In this document: in pieces, positions 8,898 to 18,703 of the stretch | Layout of the letters: every line of letters begins with the position of its first letter | Numbering within the stretch: position 1 is the stretch's first letter | Source: Anaerolineae bacterium | Lineage (GTDB): Bacteria > Chloroflexota > Anaerolineae > Anaerolineales > Villigracilaceae | Assembly: GCA_022616105.1 (NCBI GenBank) | Contig: JAKEFL010000028.1 | Location: forward strand, 1 to 37,194 | DNA length: 37,194 bases | Direction of reading: 5' to 3' | Translations under genes and position numbers: made by a program | The notes under the pieces: model-generated | The model's input: the letters and a program-made list of their open reading frames with translations, nothing else | Told to the model about the DNA's origin: nothing | The model's database searches: none

Positions 8898-10121
8898 TTA
8901 ATTTCCTGTGAGTCTGAAGATCTCTCCGCCATCGCTGATGAGATAGAGCTCACCTGATTCATCCTGCCCAAAAGATGTGATTCTCTGATTCGTTTGAAAC
9001 AATAATTGATTCTGCCAACTGTCACCTGAGCGGATCAGCCCCCAGACGAGTCCTGTGCAATAGTCTGCATAGAGATAAATGCCATTCCACTCAGGCATGG
9101 ACCCGCGATATACGAATCCACCCGTGACGGAACAGCCACCCTCAGGATGACTATATTCAGCAATGGGCTCAATCAAACCGTCGGGCCCATTGCCTTCATA
9201 ATCATGCGCGCCCTCGCGATAATCCCAACCGAAATTCGCGCCACCCGGAGTACCTGCTTCAAGGAAATCGATCTCCTCCCATGCATTCTGCCCCACATCG
9301 CCAATATATAGATCGTCTGTCAATTTATCAAATGATATACGCCACGGATTGCGCAGACCATAATGCCAGATCTCATCCCCAAATGGATTATCAGGTGGGA
9401 TGGCATATGGCTCTGCCGAATCGACATCGATTCGCAATATCTTTCCGAGCAGAGTATCCAGCGATTGCCCGTTCCCGAACGGATCACCCGCCGCACCGCC
9501 ATCACCAAGACCAAGATATAAATATCCATCTGGACCGAACGTTACCACACCCCCATTATGATTTGGAAAGGGTTGAGCTACAGTGAGCAGAATCATTTCA
9601 CTGTTTGGGTCAACCGAATCGCCGTTTGCCTGAAAACGCGAGATAGAAGTATTCCCGCCGCTTCCGGTATAGTTGACGTAGAAGAATCCGTTTTGAGAGT
9701 AATTCGGGTGGAATGCCAAGCCGAGTAAACCCATTTCGTTGCTGTTGTCGTTTACACGGTCTTCAATGTTGAGAAATGGCGTCTCACTTACTTGTCCATC
9801 CTGGAATATATGGATGTGTCCCAGCTTCTCGACGATGTACAACCGCCCGGACCCATCCGGCTGCAAATCAAGGGGGCGTTCAAGACCAGATGCAACCAAT
9901 TGCCATGTATAAGCATTGGGGTCTGGGAAAGCTGTGACGCCGGGCAGCGTGGGCGGCGGATCTGTGGACGGAACCTCTGTTGGGAAAGGGGTGGTGGGAA
10001 TCGCTGTAGGTGGGGCGGATGTTTCTGTCGCGGGATTAAGTGTCGGTGTGGAAGGAGGAGGCGTATCTGATCCATTACAAGCAAGCATCGGTATTAACAG
10101 CAAGAGGATCAATCGTCTCAT
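8898..10121 (-). CDS. PQQ-dependent sugar dehydrogenase (glucose/sorbosone dehydrogenase family) lipoprotein
   Basis: Lipobox LIPMLAC, Pro/Thr-rich linker, GLERPLDLQPDGSGRLYIVEK, NHNGGVVTFGPDGYLYLGLGDGG, GLRNPWRISFD. Confidence 0.9.
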   Translation of the reverse strand: MRRLILLLLIPMLACNGSDTPPPSTPTLNPATETSAPPTAIPTTPFPTEVPSTDPPPTLPGVTAFPDPNAYTWQLVASGLERPLDLQPDGSGRLYIVEKLGHIHIFQDGQVSETPFLNIEDRVNDNSNEMGLLGLAFHPNYSQNGFFYVNYTGSGGNTSISRFQANGDSVDPNSEMILLTVAQPFPNHNGGVVTFGPDGYLYLGLGDGGAAGDPFGNGQSLDTLLGKILRIDVDSAEPYAIPPDNPFGDEIWHYGLRNPWRISFDKLTDDLYIGDVGQNAWEEIDFLEAGTPGGANFGWDYREGAHDYEGNGPDGLIEPIAEYSHPEGGCSVTGGFVYRGSMPEWNGIYLYADYCTGLVWGLIRSGDSWQNQLLFQTNQRITSFGQDESGELYLISDGGEIFRLTGN

Positions 10122-10127
10122 ATACGA

Positions 10128-10472
10128 TTACTGGTCGTTATTGACATCAGTGGCTTCTGCATCGACAACTTCATCACCTTCACTGGATGCAAGTTCCTGC
10201 ATGTGTTCATTGACCACATCCGTAGGGCAAAGTTCAACGAAGAGGGTGGAGCCAATCCAGAGGATTGCGGCATCATCCAGTGCACCGATGATCGGTAACG
10301 CGATCGCGTCGATGGGCCAGAAGAGGTAAGCCAGTGAGGCAAGCGGCAGAAATTTGATAAAGACACTTACTCGACGGTCACCCATGAGCCGCGTGATCAG
10401 TTTAAGACGCCTGACGAGGTCACGCATCATGCCGCCTTGTGGAGGAACCATGATTTTCTTTTTATCAGCCAT
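10128..10472 (-). CDS. DUF1232 (YkvA-like) small membrane protein
   Basis: FLPLASLAYLFWPIDAIALPIIGALDDAAILWIG motif; start trimmed to MADKKKIM after aaaggagattaac RBS. Confidence 0.75.
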   Translation of the reverse strand: MADKKKIMVPPQGGMMRDLVRRLKLITRLMGDRRVSVFIKFLPLASLAYLFWPIDAIALPIIGALDDAAILWIGSTLFVELCPTDVVNEHMQELASSEGDEVVDAEATDVNNDQ

Positions 10473-10672
10473 GTTAATCTCCTTTCCAAATAAATGAATC
10501 TGGAACAATATGTTCCATGCGATACATTTATAACACAGTGAATTCCCATACACCACAGTGCATTTATACCATTCTACGAAATATATCTTATGAAGTAGCA
10601 AAGAGGAGTGTTTATTAGCTTTTTCTAATTGAGGATAATTTGGGAGTATCTAATATCAATAATACAAACTTT

Positions 10673-10765
10673 CCGTCATTGCGAGGAGGGCGTAGCCTGA
10701 CGAAGCAATCCCCAACACAGTGAGGGACGCTGCGCGGCTTCGCCCTAGCGGGCTCGCAATGACGG
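10673..10765. repeat. Intergenic palindromic repeat, CCGTCATTGCGAGG family
   Basis: 'ccgtcattgcgaggaggg...gaagcaatcc...ctcgcaatgacgg'; copies at 21875 and 32426. Confidence 0.85.
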
Positions 10766-10879
10766 GTTATGTCTTGGGTTTTAGGTACTCTCGAGTTTTG
10801 AATTGGCGCATCCTGTTAAGATAATATGATAAGCTTGTAGGTATTCGTTATCCATAGTCAGCTTTGGAGGCATAAAGCC

Positions 10880-12910
10880 GTGATAAGAAAAAGGTTGTCA
10901 ACGATCCTGGTAGGTCTGGGATTATTTATCATGGCTTGTGCATTTGGCGGGCTGATTCCATCCTTATCAACTGAAACGCCAACGGTTGCAACGGTTGTGC
11001 CTGCAACCCAATCTGTATCACAGACCGGGGATATGGCTGCCACATTGAATCAGCTTGGCGGACAGCCATGTGCTGAAAATCCTGATTTTACTTGTGTGAC
11101 CATTCAAGTTCCCCTGAATCACTTTGACACATCCAATCAGGAAACAGTGGATGTTGTTTTCGCCGTCCAGCCTGCTTTGGGAGAGCGATATGGAATGTTT
11201 GTGCAAGCCTTTCCTGGAGGTCCCGGCGGGGAAGGGATCAGCAATGCGACAACTTCATTTTTTAGTGATGGGATCCTGGAACACTATGATATTGTCTTCT
11301 TCGATCAGCGCGGTGTTGGGCTTTCCGATCCACTGGCTTGCCCGAGTGCATACGCGGATAATTTTCTTGATTACCTGAATGAAACGGATCAAGCGGGCAT
11401 CGAAGGATACGACACGCCGGAAGAACAGCAGGCAGCGATCGATTCAGCGCGTGCGTTTGTGGAAACATGTGTGGCTGAAATGGGAATTGATCCCACAAAA
11501 TTAAACTTCTATGGCACCAATCAAGTGGCTGAAGATCTTGAATCCTTTCGGCTGACCGTGGGCGATGAAAAGTTTTGGCTATATGGCGTCAGCTATGGGA
11601 CCGCAGTCGCTCAAACCTATGCGGTCGCTCACCCTGAACGCCTGGCTGGGTTGATCCTTGATGGAACAATCGACATGACATTAACCGGGGAAGAAGGTGC
11701 TTTGGCACAGGAAAAAGCCTTCAACGATGTTCTCGTGGCCGTCTTACAGGCTTGCGATCAGGATGAGGCTTGCGCGGCTGAAATGGGCGGTGATGCACTG
11801 TCTGTCTATGATAACCTTGCCGCACAAGTTTCTGAGACTCCGATCTACTACGAACTCCCATTGCCTACAGGCGAAAAAGTAAATCGCACTTTTACATTCA
11901 ATCAGTTGGAATTTACGGCTGCGTATCAAATGTATTCGATTGGTGGGCGGATGTTATTCCTGCGTGCACTGGCTGCCGCGAAACAGGGAGATATGGTTCC
12001 GATGGCGCGCTTGCTGCATGAGCAAGCCTCACTGGACCCAGCCACTGGTGCATATTTGGGTGACCCGACTTTCTCAGATACGATGTTCTACAGTGTGAAC
12101 TGCACCGATGACTCTTATTATGGCGGCACACAGGATGAACGAATCGCTCAGGTCATCGAAGAAGGTCAGAACTCCAATGGGACTGTGCCGCGCCTGGATG
12201 GAAGCATCTATACAGGCTTGTCTTGTGCATTTTGGCCCAGCGCGCCCAAACAGGTCATTGACCGTGAACCATTGGTTGCGGAAAATATCCCAACCTTCGT
12301 CTTGAATGCCACGCTCGATCCGGCCACACCTTTCCAGCAGGGGAAATCTGTTTTCGAGCGGCTGGATAATGGCTACCACCTGTATGTGGAAGGTGGTCCT
12401 CATTCGATCTTCGGTTATGGTGAGACGTGTCCTGACGATACCATTACCCGCTTCATGGTCAACGGCGAACTCCCTACCCAACGCGAGATCGTTTGTTCAT
12501 GGGACCCGGCCATTATCAATGATTATGTGCCGCTCATGCCTGAAGACGTGAGCGCATTTGCTGACCCGCTCGAAATCTTTTCCGCCATTGATACTGAACT
12601 CTCGCTTCAACCTGAATATTATTACAGCTACTTCACAGAGGATACGACATTTGCCTGTCCTTATGGTGGTTCTTTCACATTTGGTCCGGGTGATGCAGGT
12701 GAGGCATATCGCTTCAAAGATTGTGCATTCACAAATGGCTTTGTAATGACCGGCACAGGCAGCTTCGATTATTCCAGTGGTATATTTAAACTCGAGGCAC
12801 AAATCAGCGGTGAAAAAAGTGGCGCGTTGACGTATACCAACAATTACAGAAGTGGGGCAATTTCCCTCAGTGGGGAATATGGTGGAGAAGCCATTGATCT
12901 ACAACGATAG
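10880..12910 (+). CDS. Alpha/beta hydrolase lipoprotein, tripeptidyl-aminopeptidase-like (TAP-like C-terminus)
   Basis: FPGGPGG, FFDQRGVGLSDP, GVSYGTAVAQTYA nucleophile elbow, LNATLDPATPFQQG; lipobox LFIMAC. Confidence 0.85.
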   Translation: MIRKRLSTILVGLGLFIMACAFGGLIPSLSTETPTVATVVPATQSVSQTGDMAATLNQLGGQPCAENPDFTCVTIQVPLNHFDTSNQETVDVVFAVQPALGERYGMFVQAFPGGPGGEGISNATTSFFSDGILEHYDIVFFDQRGVGLSDPLACPSAYADNFLDYLNETDQAGIEGYDTPEEQQAAIDSARAFVETCVAEMGIDPTKLNFYGTNQVAEDLESFRLTVGDEKFWLYGVSYGTAVAQTYAVAHPERLAGLILDGTIDMTLTGEEGALAQEKAFNDVLVAVLQACDQDEACAAEMGGDALSVYDNLAAQVSETPIYYELPLPTGEKVNRTFTFNQLEFTAAYQMYSIGGRMLFLRALAAAKQGDMVPMARLLHEQASLDPATGAYLGDPTFSDTMFYSVNCTDDSYYGGTQDERIAQVIEEGQNSNGTVPRLDGSIYTGLSCAFWPSAPKQVIDREPLVAENIPTFVLNATLDPATPFQQGKSVFERLDNGYHLYVEGGPHSIFGYGETCPDDTITRFMVNGELPTQREIVCSWDPAIINDYVPLMPEDVSAFADPLEIFSAIDTELSLQPEYYYSYFTEDTTFACPYGGSFTFGPGDAGEAYRFKDCAFTNGFVMTGTGSFDYSSGIFKLEAQISGEKSGALTYTNNYRSGAISLSGEYGGEAIDLQR

Positions 12911-12925
12911 TCATCATGATCAGCC

Positions 12926-13387
12926 ATGCCTTACCTGATTGACGGCCATAACCTGATTCCAAAACTGGGATTACGCTTGGACTCCATCGATGATGAGATG
13001 GAACTGATCACCATCCTTCAGGAATTTTGCAGGATCGAACGCAAACAGATTGAAGTCTATTTTGACGGCGCACCCACGCCTCAAGCCGGGACCCGAAAAC
13101 TGGGCGCCGTTACCGCGCATTTTGTGCCGCTGGGAGCCACCGCCGATAACGCCATCCGCAATCGGTTGAAAAAACTGGGAAGAGCCGCGAAAAATTGGAC
13201 CGTTGTCTCATCTGACAGACAGGTACAAACTGAAGCCCGCGCCGTTCACGCGCGGGTTATTTCATCAGATTCATTTGCACAATTATTGAAACATGCACAG
13301 GACTCTGCTCCAAAATCAGCGGAAGATCGCAAACTGTCACCGAAAGAAGTGGATGATTGGTTGAAGTTGTTCAAGGGAAGAGATTAA
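12926..13387 (+). CDS. NYN domain protein (YacP-like putative nuclease)
   Basis: YLIDGHNLIPKLG N-terminus; VVSSDRQVQTEARAVHARVISSDSFAQLL. Confidence 0.8.
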   Translation: MPYLIDGHNLIPKLGLRLDSIDDEMELITILQEFCRIERKQIEVYFDGAPTPQAGTRKLGAVTAHFVPLGATADNAIRNRLKKLGRAAKNWTVVSSDRQVQTEARAVHARVISSDSFAQLLKHAQDSAPKSAEDRKLSPKEVDDWLKLFKGRD

Positions 13388-13428
13388 GAGTCAGCGTGAG
13401 TGCGCCGCACCCTCTGACCTCCTCCCTG

Positions 13429-13490
13429 CCCTCCCCCAAATTCCAACTTCACGAAGAGCATGTGATAAGCAAGCGGAATTTGGGGGAGGG
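13429..13490. repeat. Perfect 16-bp inverted repeat (CCCTCCCCCAAATTCC / GGAATTTGGGGGAGGG)
   Basis: Arms 13429-13444 and 13475-13490, 30-bp spacer, intergenic. Confidence 0.8.
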
Positions 13491-13516
13491 TTCTCGTTGA
13501 GGTATATAATTCAACC

Positions 13517-14533
13517 ATGAGAACAGCTTACACATTTGTCACATCTCAAAATCATGTATATCCCGATCATCCTGAACGACCAGGGCGTCTGGATATTTTA
13601 GAACCGCGATTAAAATTATTCGATGCAGAGTTGATCGAAACAAAACCCGCTGCACATGAAGAAATCGAATACGTCCATAACGCTAAACTTGTTGCATCGC
13701 TCGAAAAGGTTTGCCGCGAAGAAGCACCGGGGATCATTGATTATGCTCCCACGTATGTAACTCAATCTTCATTTGATGACGCGCTTCTCGCCGCGGGTGG
13801 AGTGATTGCCTGCACGCGCGCAGTATTGAATGATGATGCAAAAAACGCGTTCGCGATTGTCCGCCCGCCCGGGCATCATGCAGAGCCGGATCGCGCCATG
13901 GGGTTTTGCCTGTTCAACAACATTGCAATTGGTGCGTGTTATGCACTTGCCAACGGACTGGAACGTGTCGCGGTCATTGATTATGATGCGCATCACGGAA
14001 ACGGCACACAAGCCGCGTTTTTCAACGATGAGCGCGCCGCGTTTTTATCTATGCACCAATATCAACCGGGGTTTTATCCCGGCACTGGCTGGATCGAAGA
14101 CGCGCCTCATGCTAGGAAACGAATCGTCAATGTGCCATTGCCCGCGCGTGCGGGGGATCAGGTCTATGAGCAGGTTGCGGATGAGATCTTTCTTCCCTTT
14201 GTAAAGTCATTCAGGCCGCAAATGTTATTCATCTCAGTAGGCCTCGACGCGCATTGGAATGACCCGATCACAACGCTTGGTTTATCCACCACAGGGTATC
14301 TCATGCTGGCAAAGAAAGTGGTTGCCCTCGCGGATGAATATTGTGATGGCAAGATCGTCTTTGTACTTGAAGGTGGCTACGACCCGATGAACGTCGCCAA
14401 TGGGGCAGAAGCGGTTTTTATCGCGGCAACAGGCAAAGGCGAGTCTGAGGCCGCTGTGCGTGATCCAAATCCATATAAAGAACCTGATTGCGTGTCACGT
14501 ATTGACGAAATCTGCAAATGGCATGGGTTCTAA
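13517..14533 (+). CDS. Histone deacetylase family protein
   Basis: RPPGHHAEPDRAMGFCLFNNIAIGA, VIDYDAHHGNGTQAAFF, VLEGGYD motifs. Confidence 0.92.
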   Translation: MRTAYTFVTSQNHVYPDHPERPGRLDILEPRLKLFDAELIETKPAAHEEIEYVHNAKLVASLEKVCREEAPGIIDYAPTYVTQSSFDDALLAAGGVIACTRAVLNDDAKNAFAIVRPPGHHAEPDRAMGFCLFNNIAIGACYALANGLERVAVIDYDAHHGNGTQAAFFNDERAAFLSMHQYQPGFYPGTGWIEDAPHARKRIVNVPLPARAGDQVYEQVADEIFLPFVKSFRPQMLFISVGLDAHWNDPITTLGLSTTGYLMLAKKVVALADEYCDGKIVFVLEGGYDPMNVANGAEAVFIAATGKGESEAAVRDPNPYKEPDCVSRIDEICKWHGF

Positions 14534-14596
14534 AAACGCGATAACAAATTTGAAATTTTATTTCATTTTATTTGGTTTATCATATAGCACTATGTT

Positions 14597-14666
14597 TGTC
14601 ACCCTGAGCGATAGCGAAGGGTCGCTGAGACAATCGTAGAGATTCTTCGCTTCGCTCAGAATGACA
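14597..14666. repeat. Intergenic repeat, TGTCAYYCTGAGYG family
   Basis: 'tgtcaccctgagcgatagcgaagggtc...gattcttcgcttcgctcagaatgaca'. Confidence 0.75.
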
Positions 14667-14698
14667 TTGCGTAAGGTGAATTAGTTAAAGGAGTAATT

Positions 14699-15760
14699 AT
14701 GGGACGCAGAAGAACCATTGGTTACGTTCAAAATGAATGGACCTGCCCAAACTGTGACACGCGCAACAAAGGCGGCGTGAAGACTTGTGAAAACTGCGGT
14801 GCGCCGCAGCCAGAGAACGTGCAATTTGAACTCCCATCGGAACAAAAACTTGTCACAGATGAAGCATCCATCAATGCCGCGAAAGCAGGCGCGGATATCC
14901 ATTGCGGATTTTGCGGCACGCGTAACCCTGCAACTGCAGAGACCTGCTCACAATGCGGCGCGGACTTGAAAGAGGGCAAAGCGCGTGAGGCAGGACGCGT
15001 GATGCAAGCACCTGCCCCACAGCCGAAAGTTGTGAAATGTGACAATTGCGGAACGGAGAACCCAAACAGTAATTCTGTATGCTCGAACTGCGGCTCACCG
15101 TTACCTAAAGTCTCGGCCTTGCAAGCAGCCCCGATAAGCCCTGCCATGGGTATGAAACCCCCCATGCCACTTGCGGCAAAGAAAAAGCCAAACTGGTTGA
15201 TGATCGGTGGAATCATAGCAGCGCTGGCAGTATGCTGCATTGCGGTCGCGGCATTACTCTTGCCTTCCAAATCAGTTGAAGCGACTGTGGTGGATGTGCA
15301 CTGGCAGACGTCGGTGCCTGTTCAGGAGATCCAAGCTGTTAGTCATTCTGATGAACCAGGCAGTCCGCCATCGGATGCTTATAACGTTTCATGTCATGAT
15401 GAAAGCCGCGATGTTTGTGAACAAAGGACAATTGACAAGGGCAATGGTTACTCAGAAGTGGTAGAGGAATGTCATACTGAGACACAGCAGTATTGTTCGT
15501 ATACAGTGGACGAATGGACCACTATCCAGACGTATCCACTCGAGGGAAATGACCTGCGACCGATTTATGAAAGCCCCAATATCGCAAGCGATCAACGAAT
15601 TGGAAATCCATCCGAAGACTTGACGGTTGTTTTCTCAACATCAAATGGTGAAGAAACATATTCGCCTAATTCTGTCTCTGAGTTCCAGCAATATTCAATT
15701 GGAAGCACATGGACATTGCGAATGAACGCCATCGGTGGTGTGGTAAGTGTAGAACCGTAA
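14699..15760 (+). CDS. Multi-zinc-ribbon membrane-anchored protein
   Basis: Three CxxC...CxxC ribbons (WTCPNCDTRN..CENCGAPQ; CGFCGTRN..CSQCGADL; CDNCGTEN..CSNCGSPL), one TM, Cys-containing C-terminal domain. Confidence 0.8.
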   Translation: MGRRRTIGYVQNEWTCPNCDTRNKGGVKTCENCGAPQPENVQFELPSEQKLVTDEASINAAKAGADIHCGFCGTRNPATAETCSQCGADLKEGKAREAGRVMQAPAPQPKVVKCDNCGTENPNSNSVCSNCGSPLPKVSALQAAPISPAMGMKPPMPLAAKKKPNWLMIGGIIAALAVCCIAVAALLLPSKSVEATVVDVHWQTSVPVQEIQAVSHSDEPGSPPSDAYNVSCHDESRDVCEQRTIDKGNGYSEVVEECHTETQQYCSYTVDEWTTIQTYPLEGNDLRPIYESPNIASDQRIGNPSEDLTVVFSTSNGEETYSPNSVSEFQQYSIGSTWTLRMNAIGGVVSVEP

Positions 15761-15770
15761 ATGGTAAGGA

Positions 15771-15799
15771 GTAGGGACACAGCGACGCTGTGTCCCTAC
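15771..15799. terminator. Strong hairpin downstream of the zinc-ribbon gene (terminator or repeat)
   Basis: GTAGGGACACAGCG/CGCTGTGTCCCTAC perfect inverted repeat. Confidence 0.5.
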
Positions 15800-16035
15800 T
15801 GCCATTGGATCGCGGCGCCAGCCCGATCATACGCCCCAAACTCTGACACAAATTCCCAATATGCCCACGCGAACCCGTGATGTTCTGCTTCGCGCGCCTG
15901 CCTATTACTCGATAAGTACTTGACTATTTCACGCCACACACTATACTGGAGTTATAGCAATACAGAGGGACTATAGAGTTCAACGGCATGAATGCACCAG
16001 CATATTCCAAGTTTTCACCGAAAGGAGATGAGAAG

Positions 16036-16293
16036 ATGTCTGGAACACAAGTTGGACAAATCACTCACTACTTCGACCACATCAATGTCGCCGCGCTCAC
16101 ATTGACCGAACCATTGCGTGTTGGCGATACCATTCACATCCTGGGTCATTCGACCGATTTCAAGCAGGAAGTGACTTCATTACAGATCGAACATAATTCC
16201 GTGGACGAAGCCAGGCCTGGTGATGATGTGGGCATGAAAGTGATTCAGAAAGTGCATCCCCATGATAAGGTGTTTAAGCTTTCGGACGAGTAA
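16036..16293 (+). CDS. Translation-elongation-factor-like (beta-barrel domain) small protein
   Basis: VGQITHYFDHINVAALTLTEPLRVGDTIHILGHSTDFKQEV; start trimmed to MSGTQVG after aaaggagatgagaag RBS. Confidence 0.75.
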   Translation: MSGTQVGQITHYFDHINVAALTLTEPLRVGDTIHILGHSTDFKQEVTSLQIEHNSVDEARPGDDVGMKVIQKVHPHDKVFKLSDE

Positions 16294-16320
16294 TGCTGTA
16301 AGCGCATTGCCAAAATCTAT

Positions 16321-16394
16321 TTAACCGCAAAGTGCGCTAAGGGCACGAAGACAATTCATTAAACCTTCGCGTGCTTCGTGCTCTTCGCGGTTAA
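16321..16394. repeat. Intergenic inverted repeat TTAACCGC...GCGGTTAA
   Basis: Terminal inverted repeats 'ttaaccgcaaag' / 'cttcgcggttaa'. Confidence 0.65.
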
Positions 16395-16427
16395 TTTCTT
16401 CTCGGTGCTCTCTGTAGTAAAAGTCCT

Positions 16428-17951
16428 TCATCCCAACCCCCCTACCACCTTCTCGACCTCATCCAAAATCTCACCAGACTTCACCAACTCTTTCATACGA
16501 TTGTGATCGTTATACAACGGACGATCCACATGGAGATGCTCCACATATTTGCGAATCACTTCACGCGCTTTGTTTGTCCCCTTACCCGGTGTGAACTCGC
16601 GGAAATCCAATGCTTGCGCGGCAGCCATGAATTCGATTCCCAAAACGCCATACGCGTTATCTAATATCTGTCCATTCTTGATAGCAGTATTCAGCCCCAT
16701 CGAAACAAAGTCTTCCTGATCTGCCGCGGCAGGGATGGATTGGATGCTCGCGGGCGCGGATAAAATCCGTTGTTCCACAATCAAATGATCGGCGGTGTAT
16801 TGACTGAGCATCATCCCAGAGTAGAAGCCAGGCTCATGGGCAAGGAAATCAGGCAGTCCCTGAGAAAGAGCCGGGTTCGTCAATCGGTTCATGCGTCGCT
16901 CCGATAACACACACACCATTGTGATCGCCGCGCCTGCCAGATCCATCGGCAGCGAAACCGGAGTCCCCTGAAAGTTCGCGCCGGTCAACGTCAATTGTTC
17001 TTCAGGGATAAAGATCGGATTATCCCCAACGCCGTTCAATTCAATTTCAACTTGTGAGCGCGCATAAGCAATCGAATCACGCGCCGCGCCGATCACCTGC
17101 GGAGTCGAACGCATCGAATAGGCGTCCTGCACTTTGGTCTTCATTTTGCCTGTGGTGAGGTCGGACCCTTCGAGTGCCTTCATGATATTTTTCGCGGACG
17201 TGACTGCGCCGCTGAAACCGCGCAGTTCATGCAGCTTGGTGTTGTACGGTTTGAGATTTCCGAGCAGCGCCTCGATGGTCATCGCCGCCGCGATCTCTGC
17301 CTGCTTGATAAATCGTTCCATATCGTAAATATGAAGCGCGGACATGGCAGTCAGCAAATTGGATCCGTTGATTGCGGCTAGGCCATCCCTTGCCTGCAAG
17401 CCCGGAACTTCGATTCCCGCCCGCTGCATCGCTTCGTGACCGGCGAGTCGTTCGCCGTTAAAGAAGGCTTCACCTTCACCCATGAGCAGCAACGCGGCTT
17501 GCGCCATCGGAGCGAGGTCGCCGCTCGCGCCCACTGACCCCTTCTGACAAACAACTGGTGTGACGCCTTTGTTGAGCATCTCCACCAGTGTTAAGGTGAT
17601 CTCGGGTCTGCAGCCGGAGTTCCCATGCGCATGAACGTTGACCCGCCCAGCCAGCGCCGCACGGACATGTTCGATCGGCGCGGGGTCGCCAATCCCGGCT
17701 GCGTGGTTGTAAATCAGATACTTCTGGAATTCCTTCACCTGCTCATCGTTGAGCATTGTCTCCGAAAACTCGCCAATGCCTGTGTTCGTGCCATACATGA
17801 TCTCTTTATTGGCAAGCTTTTCCTCCAGCATGAGGCGGCAGACTTTGATGCGCTCTAAAGCTTCTGGAGCAAGTTCTACTTTCTCGTGATCTCGTGCTAT
17901 TGCAACGAGTTTTTCAATCGTGAGGGATGAACCATCGAGGGTGATGGGCAT
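16428..17951 (-). CDS. Aromatic amino acid / histidine ammonia-lyase family protein
   Basis: MIO-forming GSVGASGDLAPMAQ, TGANFQGTPVSLPMD, QEDFVSMG. Confidence 0.92.
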   Translation of the reverse strand: MPITLDGSSLTIEKLVAIARDHEKVELAPEALERIKVCRLMLEEKLANKEIMYGTNTGIGEFSETMLNDEQVKEFQKYLIYNHAAGIGDPAPIEHVRAALAGRVNVHAHGNSGCRPEITLTLVEMLNKGVTPVVCQKGSVGASGDLAPMAQAALLLMGEGEAFFNGERLAGHEAMQRAGIEVPGLQARDGLAAINGSNLLTAMSALHIYDMERFIKQAEIAAAMTIEALLGNLKPYNTKLHELRGFSGAVTSAKNIMKALEGSDLTTGKMKTKVQDAYSMRSTPQVIGAARDSIAYARSQVEIELNGVGDNPIFIPEEQLTLTGANFQGTPVSLPMDLAGAAITMVCVLSERRMNRLTNPALSQGLPDFLAHEPGFYSGMMLSQYTADHLIVEQRILSAPASIQSIPAAADQEDFVSMGLNTAIKNGQILDNAYGVLGIEFMAAAQALDFREFTPGKGTNKAREVIRKYVEHLHVDRPLYNDHNRMKELVKSGEILDEVEKVVGGLG

Positions 17952-17970
17952 GAATGACTCCTATTTAGAC

Positions 17971-17995
17971 CTCCGAGTTCTTTAAGAACTCGGAG
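17971..17995. repeat. REP hairpin, left flank of transposase
   Basis: CTCCGAGTTCTT-T-AAGAACTCGGAG, perfect 12-bp stem. Confidence 0.85.
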
Positions 17996-17998
17996 TTG

Positions 17999-18622
17999 CT
18001 AATCTTCAAGTGATTGCAAATACTTTCTCACAACTTCTGGCAAATAACGTGTCCTGACATATTCCATAACTAGCGTCTGATACTCTGCAGGTGAACCAAA
18101 GTTTTCTTGAATGAATTCTCGATCAACCAGCGTTCCTTCACGCTGACCAAGCCATTCAAGATAGTTGGAGTATATCCAATCTTCGGGCGTGGCGACCAGT
18201 CCGTCTTTCACAGGATTGGCATGAATATAGACACATAAATTGAGCAAGTGAGGATAGTTCTGAATCGGCTTGGCTTGGAATTGTCCCTGAAACAGAGAGC
18301 CAACACGATCAAAGCGCTTGTTGATGGCTTTAGTGTAGGACACCGAAAGGCGCATCATAGCGTTGGAGATAGAGACTCCTGAGTTTTTCAAAAACTCAGA
18401 GGTCTTGGATTCCGAGATTTGCCCAACACGTAACAAGATATGATAATGCGTTGGCATCAAGCAATACACCACAATCTTCGCCGATGGAGCGATGTATCTC
18501 TTAATGCCACGAAGGAAATACAGATAATTTTCCGGCTGAAAGAAAATGCCCTGGCGGTTGTTGCCGCGATTGTAGATGTGATAATACAAACCAGGGATAA
18601 AAGGCGTTTGTCTTCGAGGCAT
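17999..18622 (-). mobile_element. REP-associated tyrosine transposase (Y1_Tnp / TnpA-REP) gene
   Basis: 207 aa; YHIYNRGNNRQGIFF, LMPTHYHILLR (HUH-type His pair), YIHANPVKDGLV; flanked by REP hairpins. Confidence 0.92.
18374..18404. repeat. REP-like hairpin inside the transposase CDS
   Basis: GACTCCTGAGTTTT-TC-AAAACTCAGAGGTC, similar to the flanking REP hairpins. Confidence 0.6.
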
Positions 18623-18639
18623 AGGTCGTTGGTCCCAGG

Positions 18640-18666
18640 CCTCCGAGTTCTATCAGAACTTGGAGG
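18640..18666. repeat. REP hairpin, right flank of transposase
   Basis: CCTCCGAGTTCT-ATC-AGAACTTGGAGG. Confidence 0.85.
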
Positions 18667-18667
18667 T

Positions 18668-18703
18668 CTATTGGCGGGACGATCCATCGAGGGTGATGGG
18701 CAT
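18668..18703 (-). pseudogene. Duplicated, truncated 5' end of the ammonia-lyase gene (11-codon ORF MPITLDGSSRQ*)
   Basis: First nine residues identical to the N-terminus of the gene starting at 17951; preceded by RBS aggagaaacc. Confidence 0.7.

Noticed and set aside
14728-15270. 180-aa minus-strand ORF
   Set aside because: Antisense to the zinc-ribbon gene; apparent length due to codon bias of the sense strand.
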